From Candidatus Woesearchaeota archaeon (lineage in GTDB: Archaea; Nanobdellota; Nanobdellia; SCGC-AAA011-G17; VGLX01): DNA of 5,885 bases. The notes beneath the pieces are model-generated. The model searched no databases. It had not been told where the DNA came from and saw nothing but the letters and a program-made list of their open reading frames with translations. Position numbers and translations under genes: made by a program. Shown piece after piece: positions 1-5,672 of this stretch (the first letter of the stretch is position 1; the number at the start of each line of letters is the position of its first letter). The stretch spans positions 1 to 5,885 of the forward strand of contig VGLX01000094.1 in NCBI GenBank assembly GCA_016866645.1. Direction: 5' to 3'.

Positions 1-804
1 AGCTTGGGTTATCAAAAATTGGTTTAGTGAATGTTAAACTGCATAGGAAGATTGAGGGTAAGATTAAGACTTTGATTGTTAATAAGGGTTCTACTGGGAA
101 GTGGTTTGCTTGTTTTTCTGTTGTGAAAGGAATCGGCGTTAAGCAGAAATGTCTTGGTAAGCCTGTTGGTATTGATGTTGGTCTTGACAGTTTTTATGCT
201 GACAGCGAGGGGAATAAGGTTGAGAATCCTCGATGGTTGAGGAAGTCTGAAGAAAGGTTAAAGTTTTTACAGAGGCAACATTCTAAAAAGATTAAAGGGA
301 GCAAGAATAGGGGGGAAATCTAGGTTGGTGATTGCGAAGTTGCATGAGAAGGTTGTTAATCAACGAAATGACTTCTTACATAAAGAGTCTAGAAAGCTGG
401 TTGATACTTATTCTTTGATTGCTGTTGAAAAGCTTTTTATCAAGAGTATGGTTAAGAATCGTTACTTGGCCAAGTCTGTTAGTGATGCTGGTTGGCGGAG
501 GTTTCTGCAGTTTTTGTCTTACAAAGCGGAAGAGGCTGGTGGACGAATCGTGGAAGTCGATGCTAGAGGAACGTCACAGTATTGCATCTGTGGAAATTTG
601 GTTGAGAAGTCGTTGGCAGTAAGAACTCATAAATGTGAAGAATGTGGTCGGATGATTGACAGGGATGTCATGTCAGCCATGATTATCAAAGCGTCAGCTT
701 TGGAAAATACCGTAGGGGCCGCGGGAATCAACGCTTGCGGAGATGCTCCGTTGGGAACGTCGATGAAGCAAGAATGGACTGGCGACGCCCAAAACTTGGG
801 ATAG
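1..804 (+). pseudogene. tnpB: TnpB (IS200/IS605-family RNA-guided nuclease), 5'-partial and frameshifted
   Basis: TnpB is the transposon-encoded ancestor of Cas12: an omega-RNA-guided RuvC nuclease acting on DNA. The reading frame is open to the left edge, so the GTG at 27 is not the true start; residues before it (LSKIGLVNVKLHRKIEGK) fit the TnpB beta-barrel region. The first RuvC Asp is in VGIDVG (codon 174-176). The frame ends at TAG 321-323, but homology resumes at once one base over (GKSRLVIAKLHEK, from 313), so one G too many in the G6 run at 310-315 explains the break. The second fragment keeps the RuvC Glu in AVEKL (427-429), the DAGW block and the final Asp in DRD (664-666). The zinc ribbon looks damaged: C-I-C at 583-591 replaces the usual CxxC, while the HKCEEC half is intact. 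The DRDxNAA motif reads DRDVMSA. I read it as a decaying pseudogene; a sequencing error in the G run would restore the frame but not the zinc finger. Confidence 0.9.
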
Positions 805-841
805 CCAGATGCCCCATCCGCTCAGCGGCGGGGAGGTTCAC
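779..841 (+). ncRNA. Candidate omega-RNA 3' scaffold / IS605 right-end hairpins
   Basis: Two consecutive foldable stems overlap and follow the tnpB stop. The first is nested: CTGGC (779-783) pairs with GCCAG (804-808), enclosing a perfect CCCAA (788-792) / TTGGG (796-800) hairpin with a 3-base loop. The second pairs CCCC (812-815) with GGGG (830-833) around CCGC (818-821) / GCGG (825-828), loop TCA. In this family the omega-RNA comes from the 3' end of tnpB plus the right end, and its guide is the flanking DNA just past the element, here starting around 841-842. The 5' limit of the RNA is not visible; only the structured end is given. Transcription is not shown by the sequence. Confidence 0.55.
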
Positions 842-862
842 TTTTTGTATTTCTTGCCGAGC

Positions 863-875
863 AGAGGTTTAAAAA
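863..875 (+). promoter_or_regulatory. Archaeal BRE/TATA promoter of the GNAT gene
   Basis: A purine-rich BRE-like AGAGG (863-867) directly precedes TTTAAAAA (868-875). The first T of the box lies 30 bases before the ATG at 898. This puts the expected transcription start at or within a base or two of the start codon and implies a leaderless mRNA. The promoter begins about 22 bases past the presumed right end of the IS605 element. Confidence 0.6.
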
Positions 876-897
876 GGAGGGCGTTTTATTAGTTTAT

Positions 898-1383
898 ATG
901 CACAAAGTGAATCATAATAGCATATTGATTATAAAGCCTAAACCAAAAGATGCTGCAGTGATCAGCAGGATGATAAGGCAGACGCTTCGTAAAGTGAACT
1001 CTAGGGACAACACCCCTAAGGAGATAAGGGCTTGGTCAGAAGCTAATAGCAAGAAGGAGATTTTGAAAAAGATACTTGACGAGTCGAGAGACAGCGTGGT
1101 TGTTAAGGACAGGTCTAAGGTTTTAGGTTTCGGTTCTATGAAAGGCGATGAGATAACGTCTTTTTACATCGCGGATGGTTTCCATGGCCAAGGGTTTGGC
1201 AGTAGGCTGTTGTTTTTTATGGAAAGGTTGTCTAAGCAGAAGGGAGTTAAGAGGATTAGGCTTAATTCTTCTCTTACTGCTTACAAGTTCTATAGGAAGA
1301 AGGGCTATCGGAGGATAAGGAGAGTTTCTTATGTTTTTAACAGGACTAAGATACCTTGCGTTCTGATGAGCAAAAAACTATAA
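898..1383 (+). CDS. GNAT-family N-acetyltransferase
   Basis: Predicted cytosolic acetyltransferase of 161 residues that would move an acetyl group from acetyl-CoA to an amine; the substrate is not evident. The GNAT fold is visible in order: N-terminal strand and helix IIKPKPKDAAVISRMIRQTL (11-30), central strands SVVVKDRSKVLGFGSM (66-81), motif A with the acetyl-CoA pyrophosphate loop HGQGFGSRLL (96-105), and motif B LNSSLTAYKFYRKKGY (122-137), where Tyr132 is the usual candidate general acid. Such a length is typical for a single GNAT domain. The ATG at 898 is chosen because no other start or long extension is in frame nearby and the TATA box lies 30 bases upstream. An AAGGAGG at 874-880 is too far (17 bases) to act as a ribosome site and would lie upstream of the RNA. 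The C-terminus is rich in Arg and Lys. It is monocistronic as far as can be seen. Family assignment is firm, function open. Confidence 0.9.
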   Translation: MHKVNHNSILIIKPKPKDAAVISRMIRQTLRKVNSRDNTPKEIRAWSEANSKKEILKKILDESRDSVVVKDRSKVLGFGSMKGDEITSFYIADGFHGQGFGSRLLFFMERLSKQKGVKRIRLNSSLTAYKFYRKKGYRRIRRVSYVFNRTKIPCVLMSKKL

Positions 1384-1395
1384 CCGATTTTGATG

Positions 1396-1409
1396 CCACT
1401 TTATAGTGG
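1396..1409. repeat. Short inverted repeat between GNAT and oxidoreductase genes
   Basis: CCACT (1396-1400) and AGTGG (1405-1409) form a perfect 5-bp stem with loop TTAT. It starts 12 bases after the GNAT stop and ends 8 bases before the BRE of the next gene. It could be a 3' end hairpin of the GNAT transcript, although no T-run follows, or an operator for the oxidoreductase promoter. A stem this short may also be chance. Confidence 0.35.
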
Positions 1410-1417
1410 TAACTATT

Positions 1418-1432
1418 CGAAAGGTTTATATA
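1418..1432 (+). promoter_or_regulatory. Strong archaeal BRE/TATA promoter of the FAD oxidoreductase
   Basis: CGAAAGG (1418-1424) followed by TTTATATA (1425-1432) is a textbook archaeal BRE plus TATA box. Expected transcription start is about 1453-1456, giving a leader of about 63 bases. A second, weaker TATA-like TTTAAAA at 1480-1486 would start transcription inside the ribosome site near 1509, so it is less likely to be the main promoter. Confidence 0.65.
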
Positions 1433-1507
1433 CTAAAAAAGGCATAAAATAAGGATTAAAAGCAACAACACCATAAAGCTTTAAAACACGTATTTACAAC
1501 GCTCTTC

Positions 1508-1516
1508 GGGGGAGAT
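1508..1516 (+). promoter_or_regulatory. Shine-Dalgarno site of the FAD oxidoreductase
   Basis: GGGGGAGAT one base before the ATG matches 7 of 9 bases of the archaeal consensus GGAGGTGAT. It supports the start at 1518 and sets this gene apart from the leaderless neighbours. The preceding CTC plus TTCG (1502-1508) could form a very small hairpin with the first Gs, but the 3-bp stem is weak. Confidence 0.55.
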
Positions 1517-1517
1517 A

Positions 1518-2735
1518 ATGAAAGATTACGATGCTATAATCATCGGGGCAGGCATAGCTGGTTCTTGCGTAGCGTACAACTTGATAAGAGACGGATACAA
1601 AGGAAAAGTATTAGTCATAGACAGAGACGTGCCTGCAGGAGAGAAAAGCTCAACCGCCCTGAGCGCAGGAGGATTCAGGAACCTCTGGACAACAGAACCC
1701 AACATGAAGCTCAGCACGTTCTCAATAAAAGAATACGAGAAGCTGCAGAAAGAAGAGAAGATGAACATAGGCTTCGACAAAGCAGGATACTTATTCCTCA
1801 AGAACAAGAAGCAATGGAAAGAAGCGAAAAAAATAGCCAAGACACAGAAAAAAAACGGGGTAAACCTTGACATACTAACACTTAAAGAAGTTTCAAAACT
1901 CATACCCGACCTTAACCTCAAAAAAGTAGACAAAGAAATAAAAGAATTCTTCGGAATCGAAGACCTCGCAGGAGGAATAATAGGCCACGACTGCGGATTC
2001 ATAGACGGATACTTACTCTCAACAAGCATACTCGGAAAAGCCAAACAAGAAGGAATAAGCCTAAAAGTCAACGCAGAAGTGACAGAGATAATCAAAAAAG
2101 ACAACACAATAGAAGGGATAAAGACCAAACAAGGCGAAACCATCCTCTCACCGGTAATAATCAACGCAGCAGGGCCATACGCGGCAAAGATAGGCGCAAT
2201 GATAGGAGTAGAGATACCAGTAGTCCCGATAAACAGGCAGCTTTTCGTAGCCACAAGCCCTTACAAAGGGACAAAATTCCCGATGATAGTCTTAGATAAC
2301 GGAGCATACATGAGAAGCGAGCTAGAAGACCTCTTATTCGGCAGGGCAAACAAGGACGAGCCAGTAGCCAAAGAAGTGAACGGACAATTCCTGATGCACT
2401 CTGACAAGAACTACTTCATGGAACATATATACCCTTACTTCCTAGCCAGGCTTCCAGCACTAGAAAAAGGCATGAGCCTAAAATCCAAATGGGGCGGGCT
2501 TTACGAAGTCAACACCGAAGACCACAACGCGATAATCGGCCAGCACCCAGACATCAAAGGCTTCTACATGTGCTGCGGGTTCTCAGGCCACGGAATCATG
2601 GAAGGCTTCGCAGCAGGAAAATGCATCTCAGACCTGATAATCAAAGGAGACTACGTAACGCTGCCCGAAGTGAAACAGCTGAGATACGAAAGGTTCAAAG
2701 AAGGGCAATTGATAAAAGAACTAGAAGTCATCTAA
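1518..2735 (+). CDS. FAD-dependent oxidoreductase, DAO family (SoxB/FOXRED1-like)
   Basis: A 405-residue flavoenzyme of the D-amino-acid-oxidase superfamily, which oxidises amines such as sarcosine, glycine, proline or dimethylglycine; the substrate here cannot be read off. An N-terminal Rossmann motif GAGIAG (10-15) with Asp35 ending the second strand (VLVIDRD) binds FAD. STALSAGGFRNLW (45-57) is the flavin/substrate loop typical of the SoxB and FOXRED1 branch. INAAGPYAA (215-223) is the second FAD contact. WGGLYEVNTEDHNAIIG (325-341) and GFSGHGIMEGFAAG (354-367) are the C-terminal FAD-binding block. Length is normal and the protein appears intact, with no signal peptide or membrane segment. 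In Pyrococcus-type proline dehydrogenase and in heterotetrameric sarcosine oxidase the related beta subunit works with partners; none is encoded here, so it may act alone. Codon use is extreme: by hand count about 19 of 405 codons end in T, six of them within the first 16; every Phe, Tyr and Asn codon ends in C and all Arg are AGA/AGG. Confidence 0.9.
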   Translation: MKDYDAIIIGAGIAGSCVAYNLIRDGYKGKVLVIDRDVPAGEKSSTALSAGGFRNLWTTEPNMKLSTFSIKEYEKLQKEEKMNIGFDKAGYLFLKNKKQWKEAKKIAKTQKKNGVNLDILTLKEVSKLIPDLNLKKVDKEIKEFFGIEDLAGGIIGHDCGFIDGYLLSTSILGKAKQEGISLKVNAEVTEIIKKDNTIEGIKTKQGETILSPVIINAAGPYAAKIGAMIGVEIPVVPINRQLFVATSPYKGTKFPMIVLDNGAYMRSELEDLLFGRANKDEPVAKEVNGQFLMHSDKNYFMEHIYPYFLARLPALEKGMSLKSKWGGLYEVNTEDHNAIIGQHPDIKGFYMCCGFSGHGIMEGFAAGKCISDLIIKGDYVTLPEVKQLRYERFKEGQLIKELEVI

Positions 2736-5320
2736 TATTTCTTAACCGCAAGCTTAGCCCTCAGCAGGTTATGCATCCTTTTCAAAAACTCCTGCTTACT
2801 ATCAGCTTTCATGACATCAGCCCTGCCTTCGACGATAAGGTTAAGGCCGAAAGGGCTCGGGATCCGAGTCTCAGCCTCGCTGACTTTTATCTTCCCTTCT
2901 TCTACAAGCTCTAAGACTTTCACAGCATTATCTATATCCATCAAGTCTTCCAGAACTTCCCTTCTCGCTTCTTTTAGTATTGAGAAATTTTCGCTTATGC
3001 TTCTAACAGCGTTTAATAATAACATCGAACTGACTTGCTGCCTGCCAACCCTTTTCTTATGGCCCTTATACTCTCGGAGTATCATCAAAGCCCTAGTCGC
3101 ACAATGCCTGAACCTCCGCTTCAAAACCTCACTGCGCTCTATCGCTAAGCTCATGAGCTGCCTGAGCTCTTTAGACTTTAAAAGCTTGAACGCAGCCAAA
3201 GGCTGAATCGTCTTGTCGCAGCTTACGTAAAACCCGTTGTCAGTTATCCCTACCTGCACGTCACGGTGCTGGCTCCTGGAGATAGCGAAAGCCACAGCCC
3301 TTGATAAGACGTCATTAACCCTTCTACCATATAAGGTGTGGAAGACGGTGACCCTCTTCTCAGCGTCATCAGTATAGTTCTCTATTATTATCTTGCCTTC
3401 ATGAGGTATGCCTATGTAGTCATGCTGGTCCTTGCAGTAGTTATACACCGCTTCCGCGGTCTGTCCGTCGACGTAAAGGTGCTCGTTGATGAACTCTAAA
3501 ACTTCTTTTTCGCTTCTCTTGTTCTCGAACTTCTGGCTTATGAGCTTCCTGAACCTCTGTATCCCCATCGCCAGGTCAAAGCTTAACGGCAACATGTCAG
3601 AATACCAAGCCGGAATGGTCGGAGGCCTGCTAGGGCTCGCCCTTACTTGGGCCACCATGCCCCTGCTGAACAAGAACTCGTAAACCTGCCCGCCTAACAC
3701 GAAGATGTCTCCGCGCTTAAGCCTTTCTAAGAACCCTTCATCAATCTGGCCTATCGTAACGTCACCGACCTTGACTTTCACGAAAGTCTCGTCAGGAATA
3801 GTGCCTATGTTAGTCATGTACAATACCCTGGCAAGCTTGCCTTTCCTGCCTATCATGCCTGTAGTTTCGTCGTACCATATCTTCGCGTAGACATGCCTAT
3901 CCTCTAAACTGGTGAACATTCCTGCTAAGTACTCTATGACCTCGATGAACTCCTGCTTCTTCAAATCCTTGTAGCAATAGCTCCCTTTAACTGTCTCGTA
4001 TATAGTGTCGATGTGCATCTGCTCAGAGACAGCTATGCCGAATATCTGCTGCGCCAGAACGTCCAAACAGTTAGTGGGTATGTGGATGTTGTCAATCTTC
4101 TTCTCTAAGGCATGCTTTAGTATCAAGGAGCATTCTATCAAGTCATCCCTGTCCATAACGACGAGTCTCCCTTTAGTCGTGTCATGGAGCCTGTGGCCTG
4201 ACCTTCCTGTCCTTTGCAAAGCCCTCGCTACTGATTTCGGGCTGCTAAGTAGTACAACCAAGTCGATATAACCTATATCTATGCCCAGCTCTAGGCTTGT
4301 CGAGCTGACAACTACCTTAAGATTGCCTTCCCTCATCCTCTGCTCCAGCTCAAGCCTAAGCTCTTTTGACAATGAGCCGTGATGGGCTCCGATATTCTCA
4401 GTGTAATTCTTCGGAAACTTATCTTTCAGGTAATGAACTACGCGCTCAGTTGCGCTTCTAGTATTCGTGAATATTAACGTTGTCTTGTGCTTCTGTATAA
4501 TCTCATCTAACAGTTCGTACATCTTGTGGTGCAGCTGCGCATGGGTTATGTTTATCAGGTCATTAACCGGTGACAAGACTTTCAGGTCGAGCTTCTTGAT
4601 GAACTGCACGTCGACTATCTTGCAGGGCATTTCCTTGCCTTTCTCGCATCCGACCAAGAACCTAGCTACTTCGTCTAATGGGTGTATCGTGGCAGAAAGC
4701 CCTATCCTGGTGATGTAAGGGCAGAGCCTGCTAAGCCGCTCTAATGACAAGGACAGATGCACGCCTCTCTTGTTCTCTGCTAGTGCGTGTATCTCATCCA
4801 CTATGCACCAGTCGACGTCTGATAAGTGCTGAGTGAACCTTGAAGAGCTCAACAGTATAGCCAGGCTTTCAGGAGTCGTTATCAATATATGCGGCGGTCT
4901 CTTGAGCATCTTAGACTTCTCAGCCTGAGTAGTATCACCAGTCCTTACGCTGATTCTTATCCCAAAATCTTTCCCTGCTAACTCTTCCATCTCTTTCAAT
5001 GGCGTGACTAAGTTGAAGCTGATGTCATTAGATAACGCTTTCAAAGGGCTGATGTACACGCAGTACACTTTGTCTTTCAAGACTCCTTTCTCAGAAGAGT
5101 CTATGAGCTCGTTAAGTATCGACAGGAATCCTGTCAGTGTCTTGGTGGCGCCTGTAGGCGCAGAGACTAAAACGTTGTTCCTCTTATGAATCTCCATCAC
5201 GCCAAAAAGCTGAGGCAGCGAGAACTCTTTGAACTTCGAAAAGAACCACTTCTTGACAATAGGATGTAAGAGCTCTTTCAAATCTTCTTCCTTATCCGGA
5301 GTGACCTTGTTAGTTACCAT
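2732..5320 (-). CDS. lhr: Lhr-type superfamily 2 ATP-dependent helicase
   Basis: An 862-residue Lhr-core helicase, the usual length for this group, whose members are 3'-to-5' translocases on DNA or RNA:DNA hybrids linked to genome maintenance. Motifs in order: Walker A APTGATKT (54-61), Ia SPLKAL (91-96), TTPESL (148-153), Walker B DEIH (175-178), SAT (209-211), IV TLIFTNTRSATERV (281-294), V STSLELGIDIG (340-350), VI QRTGRSGHR (369-377). The Lhr-specific part follows: winged-helix region about 395-475, beta-rich region 477-562, the conserved PPTIPAWYSDMLPLSFDLA (566-584), and a C-terminal DEAD-associated domain with LYGRRVNDVLSRAVA (663-677) and RRFRHCATRALMILREYKG (735-753). No Cys cluster for a C-terminal extension. 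Oddity: Walker A carries Thr59 where GxGKT has Gly. The start is fixed by an in-frame TAA 9 bases upstream and a TATA box at 5349-5356. It has its own promoter, possibly controlled by the palindrome at 5334-5351. Confidence 0.95.
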   Translation of the reverse strand: MVTNKVTPDKEEDLKELLHPIVKKWFFSKFKEFSLPQLFGVMEIHKRNNVLVSAPTGATKTLTGFLSILNELIDSSEKGVLKDKVYCVYISPLKALSNDISFNLVTPLKEMEELAGKDFGIRISVRTGDTTQAEKSKMLKRPPHILITTPESLAILLSSSRFTQHLSDVDWCIVDEIHALAENKRGVHLSLSLERLSRLCPYITRIGLSATIHPLDEVARFLVGCEKGKEMPCKIVDVQFIKKLDLKVLSPVNDLINITHAQLHHKMYELLDEIIQKHKTTLIFTNTRSATERVVHYLKDKFPKNYTENIGAHHGSLSKELRLELEQRMREGNLKVVVSSTSLELGIDIGYIDLVVLLSSPKSVARALQRTGRSGHRLHDTTKGRLVVMDRDDLIECSLILKHALEKKIDNIHIPTNCLDVLAQQIFGIAVSEQMHIDTIYETVKGSYCYKDLKKQEFIEVIEYLAGMFTSLEDRHVYAKIWYDETTGMIGRKGKLARVLYMTNIGTIPDETFVKVKVGDVTIGQIDEGFLERLKRGDIFVLGGQVYEFLFSRGMVAQVRASPSRPPTIPAWYSDMLPLSFDLAMGIQRFRKLISQKFENKRSEKEVLEFINEHLYVDGQTAEAVYNYCKDQHDYIGIPHEGKIIIENYTDDAEKRVTVFHTLYGRRVNDVLSRAVAFAISRSQHRDVQVGITDNGFYVSCDKTIQPLAAFKLLKSKELRQLMSLAIERSEVLKRRFRHCATRALMILREYKGHKKRVGRQQVSSMLLLNAVRSISENFSILKEARREVLEDLMDIDNAVKVLELVEEGKIKVSEAETRIPSPFGLNLIVEGRADVMKADSKQEFLKRMHNLLRAKLAVKKY

Positions 5321-5333
5321 AGGGTTTTATCCA

Positions 5334-5351
5334 AAACAGTCATCACTGTTT
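5334..5351. promoter_or_regulatory. Perfect palindrome, candidate operator of the helicase gene
   Basis: AAACAGT (5334-5340) and ACTGTTT (5345-5351) are perfect 7-base inverted arms separated by CATC. The site overlaps 3 bases of the helicase TATA box and covers the space to about 8 bases before the expected transcription start. A dimeric regulator bound here would block TBP or RNA polymerase, as archaeal repressors commonly do. The position is seen; regulation is inferred. Confidence 0.45.
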
Positions 5352-5356
5352 AAAAA
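5349..5356 (-). promoter_or_regulatory. TATA box of the helicase gene
   Basis: On the minus strand this reads TTTTTAAA. Its first T is 36 bases before the ATG (5320), so the expected start is near 5326 with a leader of only about 6 bases and no room for a Shine-Dalgarno site. Unlike the other promoters here it lacks an obvious AAGG BRE. Confidence 0.5.
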
Positions 5357-5370
5357 CTTATGGCTTCGAG

Positions 5371-5378
5371 AAAAAAAA
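5371..5378 (-). terminator. Oligo-T terminator after the 77-residue protein gene
   Basis: Eight A on the plus strand give T8 on the minus strand, starting 4 bases after the TGA of the small basic protein gene. Archaeal RNA polymerase terminates at such T-runs without a hairpin. This separates the small gene from the helicase, which has its own TATA box 15 bases further on. Confidence 0.55.
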
Positions 5379-5382
5379 GGCT

Positions 5383-5616
5383 TCAGCGCTTTTTCTTTTT
5401 TCTTTTTGCAGGCCTTCTAACCTTCTGTAAGCTCATGCCATGCTGCTGCAGCACTTTCTTTGATAGCTCAACCACTTTCTTCTTCTTGCCGCTCGCCCAT
5501 GCTGAAAGGATCTCTTCAATGAGCCGCATCTCTTTCCTCTCACCAGTCGACACGTGACGCGCCTTAGGCATGAATGTGTACTTGCACCTTGGGCAGGTTA
5601 TCCTCTTGCTCATCAT
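5383..5616 (-). CDS. Small basic protein with one CPxC zinc knuckle, unknown function
   Basis: I do not recognise this 77-residue protein. It has CPRC (8-11) near the N-terminus, as in the first half of a zinc ribbon, but no second Cys pair; His21 is the only other plausible ligand nearby. Residues 29-60 (EMRLIEEILSAWASGKKKKVVELSKKVLQQHG) look helical, and the tail ends KRKKKKR. Such charge suggests nucleic acid or ribosome binding, and zinc would need a dimer or a partner. Coding is supported by a BRE/TATA promoter exactly 29 bases before the first ATG, an oligo-T terminator after the stop, and zinc-knuckle-like sequence. Two ATG codons stand side by side (5614-5616, 5611-5613); the first fits the predicted transcription start, making a leaderless message. 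It lies upstream of the helicase on the same strand, 62 bases away. Function is open. Confidence 0.7.
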   Translation of the reverse strand: MMSKRITCPRCKYTFMPKARHVSTGERKEMRLIEEILSAWASGKKKKVVELSKKVLQQHGMSLQKVRRPAKRKKKKR

Positions 5617-5638
5617 TATCTTTTAAGAACTCCTTAAG

Positions 5639-5652
5639 TTTTAAACCTTTCT
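5639..5652 (-). promoter_or_regulatory. BRE/TATA promoter of the 77-residue protein gene
   Basis: On the minus strand AGAAAGG (BRE, 5652-5646) leads into TTTAAAA (5645-5639). The first T is 29 bases before the A of the ATG at 5616, so transcription should begin on the start codon. The AAGGAG further down (about 5630-5635) is 13 or so bases from the ATG and would not be in the RNA. Confidence 0.6.
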
Positions 5653-5672
5653 AGTAGTGCTTAACAAACTAG

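Larger units (their letters stand above)
1..841 (+). mobile_element. IS200/IS605-type (IS1341-like) element, right portion
   Basis: The tnpB remnant is followed within 10 bases by a GC-rich hairpin and the sequence GGGGAGGTTCAC, which resembles the right end seen after many archaeal tnpB genes. Elements of this family have no terminal inverted repeats; subterminal hairpins are recognised by the TnpA transposase. The left end lies outside the window, so it cannot be told whether a tnpA was present. The exact right boundary is inferred to be near 839-841 from the hairpin and the tail, not from a visible target duplication, since this family makes none. Confidence 0.7.

Noticed and set aside
310..330. 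Programmed frameshift in tnpB
   Set aside because: Known tnpB genes are single open frames, and the zinc ribbon is also damaged, so simple decay or a sequencing error is more likely than a programmed event.
874..880. AAGGAGG as Shine-Dalgarno site of the acetyltransferase
   Set aside because: It is 17 bases from the ATG and upstream of the expected transcription start set by the TATA box.
1526..2254. Long open frame on the minus strand inside the oxidoreductase gene (242 codons)
   Set aside because: It mirrors a verified plus-strand gene whose scarcity of T-ending codons removes antisense stops. Its protein is Ser/Phe/Leu-rich with no recognisable domain.
2489..2914. Plus-strand frame running from the oxidoreductase into the helicase 3' end
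   Set aside because: The Arg-rich product is an out-of-frame shadow of the oxidoreductase and then antisense to the helicase; no promoter or ribosome site supports it.
2811..5189. Several plus-strand frames of 60-130 codons opposite the helicase
   Set aside because: All lie antisense to a well-conserved helicase and show low-complexity Ser/Leu content typical of shadows.
5360..5557. Plus-strand frame opposite the small basic protein
   Set aside because: The Phe-rich start is the complement of the poly-Lys tail. The minus-strand frame has the promoter, terminator and zinc knuckle.
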